From Paenibacillus sp. HWE-109 (lineage in GTDB: Bacteria > Bacillota > Bacilli > Paenibacillales > NBRC-103111): 64,000 nucleotides of DNA. The stretch lies in the NCBI RefSeq assembly GCF_022163125.1, contig NZ_CP091881.1, positions 3,596,001-3,660,000 on the forward strand, read 5' to 3'. Below the pieces are notes generated by a model. It ran no database searches. It was not told the origin of the DNA and worked only from the letters and a program-made list of their open reading frames with translations. Positions 33,959-42,049 of this stretch are shown here, piece after piece. The number at the start of each line of letters is the position of its first letter. Positions within the stretch are counted from its first letter, which is position 1. A program made the position numbers and the translations under genes.

Positions 33959-35683
33959 ATGTTCAAATTGTTTCGACTTTTGAAACCGTACAAATTTTTA
34001 GTTGCAGCTGTCATTATTTTAATGCTCTTGCAGTCACTGGCACAGCTGTATCTGCCTACGCTTCTATCCGACATCGTCGATATTGGGGTAGTCAAAGGAG
34101 ACATCGGCTATATTCTCCGTTACGGAGCATATATGCTGCTCGTTGCCATGGGAGCTATGGTGTGTGTCATTATTGCCAGCTACTTGCTTGCTAAGACAGC
34201 CACTGGGTTCGGCAGAGATTTGCGCCGCATACTTTTCACTCATGTGGAGAGTTTCTCCTTGCATGAATTCGACAAACTCGGAACCTCCTCCCTCATTACA
34301 CGAACCACGAATGATATCGCACAGGTACAGCAAGTCATCGTTATGATGCGCATGTTTATCGGAGCGCCTACCATGCTGATCGGCGGCGTAATTATGGCAA
34401 CCTACAAAGATTCACATCTGGCTATTGTCTTAATCTCAGTCATTCCGATTCTTGTATTGGCTATTATCGTAATCATGCGCAAAGGACTTCCTTTATTTAA
34501 ACTGCTGCAGGTCAAAATTGACGGCATTAATCTCGTGCTGCGGGAAAATTTAACCGGAATCCGCGTCATTCGCGCCTTTAATCGTGGAGAGCACGAAAAA
34601 CGCAAATTCGAGAAAGCGAATCATGACTATACGGTTACAGCCGTGAAAGTCAACACCTTGATGGCAACCATGATGCCCATTATGATGCTGGTTTTCAATC
34701 TAGGCATCGTCGTCATCCTTTGGTATGGCGGTATTCGAATTGACGGCAATCAAATGCAAATTGGCGATCTTATGGCTTTCATCCAATATGCGATGCAAAT
34801 CATGTTCTCCATGTTTATGATGACGATGATTTTCATGATGATCCCCCGTGCATCAGCCTCGGCAGTGCGAATCAATGAAGTTCTAGCCCTAGAATCGAAC
34901 ATACATAGTAGTCATGAAGCGAAAGAATTAAATACCAACCAAGCTGCCATTGAATTTCAGCACGTAACTTTCAGTTACCCTGGTGCTGAGCAGGCCGCCA
35001 TCCACGACATTTCTTTTCGAGCAGAGTCAGGTGAAGTCACTGCCATTATTGGAGGCACAGGATCCGGCAAAACGACGCTCATCAACCTGTTGCTGCGCTT
35101 CTATGATGTAGATTCCGGCAATATCGCTGTGGCTGGCAGTTCTTTGCCAAAACTAAAAATCGAAAGTTTAAGACAGCAGATCGGCTATGTTCCACAAAAA
35201 GCGGCGCTTTTCTCAGGCACGATTGCCGATAACATTCGTTTCGGACGTGAAAACGCAACAGATGAAGAAATTCATCAGGCCGCAACTACTGCGCAAGCGG
35301 CAGATTTTATCGCGGAGATGAAAGATGGCTACCAAGCGGTTCTCGCTCAAGGCGGAACGAACTTGTCAGGCGGTCAGAAGCAGCGACTCGCGATTGCCCG
35401 CGCACTGGCCCGCAAGCCGCACATCTATGTGTTCGATGACAGCTTCTCTGCGCTTGATTTCAAAACGGACGCCAAGCTTCGTGCTGCGCTCAAAACCGAA
35501 ACTGCGGAAGCGACGAAGATTATCGTCGCTCAACGGGTGAGTACGATCATGGATGCAAACCGCATCATCGTCCTGGATGAAGGCAGAATTGCCGGCATCG
35601 GAACGCATGCTGAATTGATGAAAACCTGTGCCATTTATCAAGAAATTGTCGCTTCACAGCTGTCAGAGGAGGAAATTGCATGA
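33959..35683 (+). CDS. heterodimeric ABC exporter subunit (BmrC/YheI-like)
   Basis: 574 residues: six TM helices (about 15-290) then a nucleotide-binding domain with Walker A IIGGTGSGKTT, signature LSGGQKQR and Walker B IYVFDDSFSALD. The catalytic Glu after Walker B is Asp here, the mark of the degenerate half of a heterodimeric exporter such as BmrCD or TM287/288. A multidrug or lipid-like substrate is likely. The ATGA overlap with the next gene couples the two halves. Good AGGAGG box. Confidence 0.92.
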   Translation: MFKLFRLLKPYKFLVAAVIILMLLQSLAQLYLPTLLSDIVDIGVVKGDIGYILRYGAYMLLVAMGAMVCVIIASYLLAKTATGFGRDLRRILFTHVESFSLHEFDKLGTSSLITRTTNDIAQVQQVIVMMRMFIGAPTMLIGGVIMATYKDSHLAIVLISVIPILVLAIIVIMRKGLPLFKLLQVKIDGINLVLRENLTGIRVIRAFNRGEHEKRKFEKANHDYTVTAVKVNTLMATMMPIMMLVFNLGIVVILWYGGIRIDGNQMQIGDLMAFIQYAMQIMFSMFMMTMIFMMIPRASASAVRINEVLALESNIHSSHEAKELNTNQAAIEFQHVTFSYPGAEQAAIHDISFRAESGEVTAIIGGTGSGKTTLINLLLRFYDVDSGNIAVAGSSLPKLKIESLRQQIGYVPQKAALFSGTIADNIRFGRENATDEEIHQAATTAQAADFIAEMKDGYQAVLAQGGTNLSGGQKQRLAIARALARKPHIYVFDDSFSALDFKTDAKLRAALKTETAEATKIIVAQRVSTIMDANRIIVLDEGRIAGIGTHAELMKTCAIYQEIVASQLSEEEIA

Positions 35684-37563
35684 GTGAGAAACCAAAAGAT
35701 CAACCCTCTTCCCCTCCGGCAGCCAACCCTGCTCATTTCGGTCGTGGCGGAATGGGTGCGATGGGCCGGCCTGTGCAGAAGGCCAAAGATTTCAAAGGGA
35801 CACTACGGCGGCTCGCCAGCTTTATGAAGCCCTTTCGGCTGCCGATCGGCCTTGTAGTTATCGCTTCCGTGCTCAGCACGATGTTCAGCATTATTAGTCC
35901 TAAACTGATGGGCAACGCAACAACTACGCTTTATGAAGGCTCCATGGCCAAGTTAAAAGGTGTCGCCGGAGCTCATATCGACTTCGATGCGATCCTTCGC
36001 ATCGTGCTCATTCTCGCAGCGCTCTATGTGTTAAGCGCAGTTCTCACCTATATTCAGCAGTGGATTATGGTCGGCGTGACCCAGAAAATTGTTTTTAATC
36101 TGCGTGAAGCGATTAGCGACAAGCTGTCTCGGGTACCTCTCTCCTTCTTTGATGCACGCAGCCACGGAGACACAATGAGTCGTGCCACCAATGATGTGGA
36201 CACCATCAGTTCAACGATGCAGCAAAGCTTAACGCAACTAATTACGTCAATCGTAACTCTGCTTGGGATCATCATTATGATGTTAACCATAAGCCCATTG
36301 CTGACGTTAGCTACAATTGTCACGTTGCCTTTGAGCATTATGGGAACGAAGATGATCGCCTCCCGATCACAAAAGTATTTCAAAGGGCAGCAACAAACGC
36401 TAGGCCAACTCAACGGTCATGTAGAAGAGATGTACACCGGACATACCATTGTCAAAGCTTTTGGCCGTGAGAAGAAATCGGTGGAGCAATTCAATGAAAT
36501 CAACGACCGCCTGTATCATTCGGGCTGGAAAGCGCAGTTCATCTCCGGCATGATTTTTCCCCTGATGTCATTTATCGGAAATATCGGCTATGTGCTGGTC
36601 AGTGTAATCGGTGGCATCATGGTGACCAATGGCGCCATTAAAATTGGTGATATCTTAGCCTTCATCCAGTATTCCGGCCAATTCGGGATGCCCATCACCC
36701 AAGTCGCCAATATTGCCAATGTGATTCAATCTACGATTGCCGCGGCAGAGCGTATTTTCGAATTATTGGATGAGCCTGAGGAAGTGGCAGAGAACAATCA
36801 TGTCCAAAAGGTTTCAAATGTTCGCGGACACGTTCAGTTCGACCAGGTTGCCTTTTCTTACAAAGCGGATACACCGCTTATCGAAAATATGAACATCCAT
36901 GTTGAGCCTGGTCAAACTGTCGCGATTGTCGGACCAACCGGAGCAGGCAAGACGACCATCGTCAATCTGCTTATGCGTTTCTATGAATTGAATAGTGGCA
37001 CTATTTCCATTGACGGGATCAATTCACGCGAGATGTCTCGCAGCCATTTACGCGGACTTTTCGGCATGGTACTTCAGGACACCTGGTTATTCAACGGTAC
37101 GATACGTGAAAATATTGCTTACGGGCGCGATGGTGCGACCGAGGAGGACATTGTTCAAGCAGCTCGCGCCGCTTATGCCGATCATTTCATCCGTACCTTG
37201 CCGGACGGCTACAGCACAATCCTTAATGAGGAAGCGTCCAATCTATCGCATGGTCAAAAACAATTGCTCACCATCGCCCGCGCGATTCTCGCCGATCCAA
37301 CCATTCTGATTCTCGACGAAGCGACCAGCAGCGTGGATACCAGAACGGAAGTGTCCATCCAAAGAGCGATGAACAATCTTATGGCCAATCGCACCAGTTT
37401 CGTAATCGCTCACCGCCTCTCCACCATCCGCGATGCCGATCTCATCCTTGTGATGAATCAAGGGACCGTCATCGAACAAGGAACACACGAAGAGTTGTTG
37501 GAGCAACAAGGCTTCTATGCCGATCTCTATAAAAGCCAATTCGCACAAAAAGCTATTTCTTAA
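35680..37563 (+). CDS. heterodimeric ABC exporter subunit (BmrD/YheH-like)
   Basis: 627 residues. A Pro/Gly-rich N-terminal extension (about 1-40) precedes six TM helices and an NBD with Walker A IVGPTGAGKTT, a degenerate signature LSHGQKQL (His for the second Gly) and a canonical Walker B LILDEATSSVD with catalytic Glu. Combined with its partner, this gives one complete ATP site (Glu here, LSGGQ of the partner) and one degenerate site. The extension and order match BmrD. The last 23 bases of this gene are duplicated downstream (37541-37835). Confidence 0.92.
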   Translation: MSEKPKDQPSSPPAANPAHFGRGGMGAMGRPVQKAKDFKGTLRRLASFMKPFRLPIGLVVIASVLSTMFSIISPKLMGNATTTLYEGSMAKLKGVAGAHIDFDAILRIVLILAALYVLSAVLTYIQQWIMVGVTQKIVFNLREAISDKLSRVPLSFFDARSHGDTMSRATNDVDTISSTMQQSLTQLITSIVTLLGIIIMMLTISPLLTLATIVTLPLSIMGTKMIASRSQKYFKGQQQTLGQLNGHVEEMYTGHTIVKAFGREKKSVEQFNEINDRLYHSGWKAQFISGMIFPLMSFIGNIGYVLVSVIGGIMVTNGAIKIGDILAFIQYSGQFGMPITQVANIANVIQSTIAAAERIFELLDEPEEVAENNHVQKVSNVRGHVQFDQVAFSYKADTPLIENMNIHVEPGQTVAIVGPTGAGKTTIVNLLMRFYELNSGTISIDGINSREMSRSHLRGLFGMVLQDTWLFNGTIRENIAYGRDGATEEDIVQAARAAYADHFIRTLPDGYSTILNEEASNLSHGQKQLLTIARAILADPTILILDEATSSVDTRTEVSIQRAMNNLMANRTSFVIAHRLSTIRDADLILVMNQGTVIEQGTHEELLEQQGFYADLYKSQFAQKAIS

Positions 37564-37835
37564 AAAAAGGACTGTCAGGTCATCCTGACGGTCCTTTTTT
37601 GTTAGATTAGGGATTGACTTACCGCTATATGTTTTGGAGGTGGAGGTGAGCTTAGTTTGCTGAGAATGTGGTTTGGCGCCACTCTGCTTCGCACAAAAAG
37701 CTATTTCTTAAGAAAAGGACTGTCAGGTCATCCTGACGGTCCTTTTTTGTTAGATTAGGGATTGACTTACCGCTATATGTTTTGGAGGTGGAGGTGGGCT
37801 TAGTTTGCTGAAAATGTGGTTTGGCGCCACTCTGC
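37541..37835 (+). repeat. 148-bp tandem duplication spanning the ABC gene end and its terminator
   Basis: The block starting TCGCACAAAAAGCTATTTC occurs at 37541 and again at 37689, and the copies stay nearly identical to about 37688 and 37835 (a handful of substitutions). Each carries the final codons and stop of the exporter gene, a terminator hairpin and the segment TTTGGAGGTGGAGGTG, and ends in GGCGCCACTCTGC. Confidence 0.9.
37566..37600 (+). terminator. terminator of the ABC exporter operon
   Basis: AAAGGAC-TGTCAGG pairs with CCTGAC-G-GTCCTTT around a TCAT loop, then TTTT. A second copy, part of the tandem duplication, lies at about 37713-37748. Confidence 0.9.
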
Positions 37836-38430
37836 TGCTGTAACGCTGTTTTTCAGCGTTATCAATGCGGCTTCGCCTCTCTCGGCGCAATTCCCTGCTG
37901 TTAAGATTGTTTTTCAGTCTTAACGCTTGGCTTTGGCGCCACTACGCTGCTGTAACGCTGTTTTTCAGCGTTATCAATGCGGCTTCGCCTCTCTCCGGCA
38001 CATTTTCCTGCTGTTAAGACTGTTTTTCAGTCTTAACGCTTGGTTCTGGCGCCACTACGTTGCTGTAACGCTGTATTTCAGCGTTATCAATGCGGCTTCG
38101 CCTCTCTCTGGCGCAATTTCCTGCTGTTACGACTGTTTTTCAGTCTTAACGCTTGCCTTTGGCGCCACTCCACTGCTGTAACGCTGTTTTTCAGCGTTAT
38201 CAATGCGGCTTCGCTTCTCTCCGGCGCATTTTCCTGTTGGTTAAGACTGTTTTTCAGTCTTAACGCTTGGTTCTAGCGCCACTCTGCTGCTGTAACGCTG
38301 TTTTTCAGCGTTATTAATGCGGCTTCGCCTCTCTCCGGCGCAATTTCCTGCTGTTAAGACTGTTTTTCAATCTTAACTCTTGCCTTTGGCGCCACTACGC
38401 TGCTGTAGCGCTGTTTTTCAGCGTTATCTC
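37836..38430. repeat. tandem array of a ~113-bp unit carrying two T-loop hairpins
   Basis: Five units and a partial sixth, with TAACGCTG (TAGCGCTG in the last) starting at 37841, 37953, 38066, 38179, 38293 and 38406, i.e. periods of 112-114 bases. Each full unit has the hairpin TAACGCTG-TTTTT-CAGCGTTA, a GCGGCTTCGCCTCTCT block, the hairpin TTAAGACTG-TTTTT-CAGTCTTAA and a GGCGCCACT joint. Substitutions differ between units, so the array is old or diverging. The short ORFs read through it are periodic and not credible genes. Confidence 0.92.
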
Positions 38431-38600
38431 TTTGGCACTCTCTTGGCACGCTACTAGTACGCTCTTGGCATGCTCTTTAGCACACTCTTGCACACTCTTG
38501 CACACTCTTGCACACTCTTGGCACGCTCTTGCACGCTCTTGCACGCTCTTAGCACGCTCTTAGCACGCTCTTGACGTGCTCTAGCAGCGCGCTTGACCAG
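38431..38600. repeat. degenerate 10-12-bp tandem repeat
   Basis: The unit is about CACRCTCTTG. CACACTCTTG is repeated exactly four times at 38481-38520, then GCACGCTCTT three times at 38521-38550, then 11-base variants with AGCACGCTCTT; diverged units extend on both sides. It directly continues the 113-bp array and runs towards the dapH promoter. No coding potential is seen. Confidence 0.88.
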
Positions 38601-38703
38601 CACTTGCGCGCTCCTCCCGAGCATTCACCACGCTCGAGCGCACTCGTTCAAAGCGCTAATTCGACGCTTTGCGCAATCTTTTTCAGCTTTTCTATGAAAC
38701 GCA

Positions 38704-38731
38704 TTGGCTCAAACGCGCCCTATCTGATAAT
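38704..38731 (+). promoter_or_regulatory. putative promoter of dapH
   Basis: TTGGCT (38704-38709), 16-base spacer, GATAAT (38726-38731). It lies 36 bases before the start codon and after the end of the repeat arrays. Confidence 0.5.
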
Positions 38732-38767
38732 ATAGGAGAGTCAATCTAATTTTAAGGAGATGTCACC

Positions 38768-39478
38768 ATGAGCGAAATGAATACGCTAGAAATTATCCAA
38801 TTTATTAAAGAAAGCAAGAAAAAAACTCCGGTGAAAGTATATGTAAAAGGGAACCTTGAAGGCATTAGCTTCGGAGAAAGCAGCCAATCCTTCCTTTCCG
38901 GCAACAGTGGTATCGTTTTCGGTGAATGGAGCGAAATTCAGCCGATCCTGGAAGCTAACAAAGCGCAAATCGAGGATTTCGTTGTAGAATCAGATCGCCG
39001 CAACTCCGCTATCCCTATGTTGGATCTCAAGCACATCAATGCACGTATTGAGCCAGGTGCGGTTATTCGCGATAAAGTACATATCGGAGACAACGCCATT
39101 ATCATGATGGGCGCGCTTATTAATATCGGTGCATCCGTTGGCGACGGTACGATGATCGACATGAACGCTGTTCTTGGCGGCAGAGCGCAAGTCGGCAAAA
39201 TGTGTCACATTGGCGCAGGCGCAGTCGTTGCAGGCGTTATTGAACCTCCATCCGCACAACCTTGTGTGATTGAAGATGATGTGCTTGTTGGTGCAAATGC
39301 CGTTATTTTGGAAGGCGTACGCATTGGTAAAGGCTCTGTTGTTGCTGCGGGCGCTGTCGTTACGCAAGACGTTGAAGAGTATACCGTTGTTGCCGGAGCA
39401 CCAGCACGCGTCATCAAGAAAGTAGATGACAAAACGAAATCCAAAACCGAGATTTTACAAGATCTGCGTACCCTGTAA
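38768..39478 (+). CDS. dapH: tetrahydrodipicolinate N-acetyltransferase
   Basis: 236 residues. An N-terminal helical part (DapH_N, about 1-85) is followed by a left-handed beta-helix of hexapeptide repeats (IGDNAIIMMGALINIGASVGDGTMIDM, then a loop GGRAQVGKMCHIGAGAVVAG). It acetylates tetrahydrodipicolinate with acetyl-CoA, the committed step of the acetylase DAP branch in Bacillales. AAGGAG is 8 bases upstream of the ATG. The next gene encodes the deacetylase of the same branch, 21 bases away. Confidence 0.95.
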   Translation: MSEMNTLEIIQFIKESKKKTPVKVYVKGNLEGISFGESSQSFLSGNSGIVFGEWSEIQPILEANKAQIEDFVVESDRRNSAIPMLDLKHINARIEPGAVIRDKVHIGDNAIIMMGALINIGASVGDGTMIDMNAVLGGRAQVGKMCHIGAGAVVAGVIEPPSAQPCVIEDDVLVGANAVILEGVRIGKGSVVAAGAVVTQDVEEYTVVAGAPARVIKKVDDKTKSKTEILQDLRTL

Positions 39479-39499
39479 GGGATTCTGGAGGGATTCGCC

Positions 39500-40621
39500 A
39501 TGCTTAGCCCTTTCATCGAACTGCGCCGCCAGCTTCACCAAATTCCGGAGCCTGGCTTTCAGGAGTTCAAAACGCAGCAATTGCTTCTGGACGAGCTTGC
39601 CAAGCTGCCTCAAGAGCGGTTGACCATTCGGACTTGGCGGACAGGCATTCTAGTATATATCAAGGGAACGAAGCCTACCAAGCGCTTTGGCTATCGCGCG
39701 GATATGGATGGACTACCGATTAAGGAAGAGACTTCTCTTCCTTTTCCTTCCCAACATTCTGGCTATATGCACGCATGCGGTCATGATTTTCACATGTCGA
39801 TTGGCATGGGGGTTGTCACCCATTTCGTGCAGCAGCCTATGCGAGATGATTTAGTCGTGCTGTTTCAACCTGCGGAGGAAGGTCCTGGAGGCGCTCTGCC
39901 TATGCTCGCAGCGGAGGAGCTGCAGGATTGGAAGCCTGATCAGATGATAGCCCTTCATATCGCGCCTGAATACCCCGTGGGCACCATTGCGACACGGCCG
40001 GAAATTTTATTCGCGAATACGTCGGAGCTGTTCATTGATTTGCTAGGCAAAGGCGGACATGCTGCCTATCCGCACCAAGCCAATGATATGATTGTGGCTG
40101 CCACCCAAATGGTCGGACAACTGCACACAATCGTGTCCCGCAATGTGAATCCGCTCGATTCAGCCGTCATTACGATTGGCAAAATGGAAGCGGGAACGAA
40201 GCAGAATATCATCGCCGAAAAAGCTCGTCTCGAAGGTACGATTCGTACCCTCTCCGCGGATTCGATGAGCAAGATCAAAAAGCGGATCGAAGCCGTAGCA
40301 GCAGGTGTTGAGAGTTCATTCGAGTGCCGTGTATCAATCGATTACGGTTCCAACTATCGCCAAGTGTTCAATGATCCGCCACTGACAGTGGAATTCATGG
40401 ATTGGCTGCGCGAACGTGACAATGTGACGCTTGTGGAATGCACGGAGGCGATGACCGGCGAGGATTTCGGCTATTTCCTTGAGCAAATTCCAGGCTTCAT
40501 GTTCTGGTTAGGTGTTGATACCCCACATGGGCTGCATCACGCCAAGCTTGAGCCGGATGAAGGCGCCATTGATGTGGCGATAACGACCATAACCGCTTAT
40601 CTGACTTATAAATCCAGCTAA
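39500..40621 (+). CDS. N-acetyldiaminopimelate deacetylase (M20D)
   Basis: 373 residues. M20 peptidase motifs: GYRADMDGLPIKEET, HACGHDFHMSIGMG (metal Cys/His pattern of the amidohydrolase subgroup), FQPAEEGPGGALPML and TGEDFGYFLEQIPGFMFWLG. Placed directly after dapH as ykuR follows dapH (ykuQ) in B. subtilis, it most likely removes the acetyl group from N-acetyl-LL-diaminopimelate. GGAGGG precedes the ATG. A terminator follows at once. Confidence 0.92.
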   Translation: MLSPFIELRRQLHQIPEPGFQEFKTQQLLLDELAKLPQERLTIRTWRTGILVYIKGTKPTKRFGYRADMDGLPIKEETSLPFPSQHSGYMHACGHDFHMSIGMGVVTHFVQQPMRDDLVVLFQPAEEGPGGALPMLAAEELQDWKPDQMIALHIAPEYPVGTIATRPEILFANTSELFIDLLGKGGHAAYPHQANDMIVAATQMVGQLHTIVSRNVNPLDSAVITIGKMEAGTKQNIIAEKARLEGTIRTLSADSMSKIKKRIEAVAAGVESSFECRVSIDYGSNYRQVFNDPPLTVEFMDWLRERDNVTLVECTEAMTGEDFGYFLEQIPGFMFWLGVDTPHGLHHAKLEPDEGAIDVAITTITAYLTYKSS

Positions 40622-40623
40622 AA

Positions 40624-40651
40624 AGAACCTAGCCTCCGGGCTAGGTTCTTT
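40624..40651 (+). terminator. terminator of dapH operon
   Basis: AAGAACCTAGCC and GGCTAGGTTCTT form a perfect 12-bp stem with a TCCG loop followed by TTTAT, two bases after the stop codon. Confidence 0.92.
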
Positions 40652-40737
40652 TATGTCGCGTGCTAGGGATGTTGAAGCATTCTTTCTGCTTGTCCTAAGT
40701 GGACGCTCGAGGCAAATGGATTCATTCCCCAAAAAAA

Positions 40738-40848
40738 CCTCCAACCCACGTATAAAGAAGTGCACCTCCTAGAATTTTCATCGGTTTAACCCAGGAGTTT
40801 TTTCCAATGTCTATTCTAAAGGTACACTTCTTAAAGTGGGCTTGGAGG
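40738..40848. repeat. 111-bp element with ~30-base inverted termini
   Basis: The left arm (40738-40767, CCTCCAACCCACGTATAAAG then AAGTGCACCT) and the right arm (40820-40848, AGGTACACTTC then TTAAAGTGGGCTTGGAGG) are inverted copies with a few mismatches and a short indel. The core of about 52 bases has no gene. It could be a MITE or a relic of an insertion sequence. It lies between two convergent DAP genes. Confidence 0.55.
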
Positions 40849-40859
40849 CTATATCTGTA

Positions 40860-42017
40860 TTATCTTAACTTGCCGACAAATCGTTCCAACCGATTCAGCG
40901 ACTCTTCAAGCACTTCTTGGGAATAAGCGTAAGATATCCGAATAAAGCCTTCTCCGAAAGAGGTAAACGCATCTCCCGGCACGACAGCCACATGCTCGTC
41001 CTGAAGCAGCTTCATCGTAAAATCCATGGAACTGAGTCCGAACTTTGCGATGGAAGGGAATAAGTAAAAAGCTCCATCCGGCTTTTCTAATTCTATGCCC
41101 ATGGCTACCAGTCGATCATAGACATAATCTCTTCGTGCTTCATAGGCGCTGCGCATCGGGAGTGCATCGTCCACGCCAACGGTCAAGGCTTCCAGTGCCG
41201 CATACTGGCTCACAGAGCTCGCGCAGGTCACATTATACTGGTGAACCTTCGTCATATGCTCTGTGAGGTAGGCAGGCGCTAAGGTGAAGCCAATGCGCCA
41301 GCCTGTCATCGCATGCGATTTGGATAATCCATTAATCACAATTGTTTTCTCGCGCAGCTTGCCGAGTGTTGATATGGAATGATGCTGCTGCCCATAAACA
41401 AGCTCACTATAAATTTCATCCGATAAAATGAATAGCTCGCGGTCTGCCAGAAGCTGCGCAAGATCAGCCAACTCTTTCTCCGATAGCACTTGCCCCGTCG
41501 GATTGGACGGATAACAAAGAATGACACATCGCGTTTTGTCCGTTAAATAGGGTTCCAACAAATCGGCTGTTAATTTCAAGCCGTTGTCGCGGGTATCCAC
41601 ATACACCGGAATCCCGCCAGCTAAGCGAATTAATGGTTCATAGCCTGGATAAATCGGAGCTGGAATAATGACTTCTGCACCCGGTGTCAGAATTGTCCTA
41701 AGCGTAATGTCCACCGCTTGACTTGCACCTGCGGTAACAATAATTTCATCCGCAGGACGATAGGTTTGTCCATATTTCACATGAACGAAATTGGCCACAG
41801 CCTCTCGCAATTCCAGAAGGCCGGGATTCTGTGTGTAGACCGTTTTATTTTGATCCAAAGCCCGCTGACCCGCTTCAATGATGTGCCGCGGCGTCGGAAA
41901 ATCCGGCTGTCCGATCGTTAAGGTCAATGCACCCGGTATCGTGCTGACTAAATTAGAAATTTTGCGAATACCTGAAATTTGAATCTCTCTTACTAAAGGA
42001 TTGATTAAATGCTCCAT
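40860..42017 (-). CDS. patA: class I aminotransferase, PatA-like
   Basis: 385 residues. Fold-type I PLP enzyme: LTIGQPDFPTPRHI, TAGASQAVDITLRTIL, PIYPGYEPLI, LCYPSNPTGQ, LSDEIYSELVY and the PLP Lys in INGLSKSHAMTGWRIGF; a C-terminal Arg (FIRISYAYS) binds the carboxylate. The best match in Bacillus is PatA, assigned as N-acetyl-LL-diaminopimelate aminotransferase. Convergent placement beside dapH and the deacetylase supports that role. It lies 32 bases downstream of the rluD-type gene and may be read from the lspA promoter. Confidence 0.85.
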   Translation of the reverse strand: MEHLINPLVREIQISGIRKISNLVSTIPGALTLTIGQPDFPTPRHIIEAGQRALDQNKTVYTQNPGLLELREAVANFVHVKYGQTYRPADEIIVTAGASQAVDITLRTILTPGAEVIIPAPIYPGYEPLIRLAGGIPVYVDTRDNGLKLTADLLEPYLTDKTRCVILCYPSNPTGQVLSEKELADLAQLLADRELFILSDEIYSELVYGQQHHSISTLGKLREKTIVINGLSKSHAMTGWRIGFTLAPAYLTEHMTKVHQYNVTCASSVSQYAALEALTVGVDDALPMRSAYEARRDYVYDRLVAMGIELEKPDGAFYLFPSIAKFGLSSMDFTMKLLQDEHVAVVPGDAFTSFGEGFIRISYAYSQEVLEESLNRLERFVGKLR

Positions 42018-42049
42018 ATGATTTCACGCCTCTCCCGCTCAACTAACCG

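Noticed and set aside
37927..38276. Plus-strand ORFs of 78-84 codons in the repeat array
   Set aside because: They are a direct reading of the tandem repeat, with no start signal and a periodic, hydrophobic Cys-rich product.
37836..38430. Integron attC cassette array
   Set aside because: The units are palindromic and about 113 bp, but they lack the GTTRRRY/RYYYAAC core sites and there are no cassette ORFs or integrase.
37836..38600. CRISPR array
   Set aside because: The repeats are contiguous with no variable spacers of uniform length, the unit is 113 bp or 10-12 bp, and no cas gene is present.
40508..40765. 85-codon minus-strand ORF after the deacetylase
   Set aside because: It runs through the terminator and into the 3' end of a well-supported plus-strand gene.
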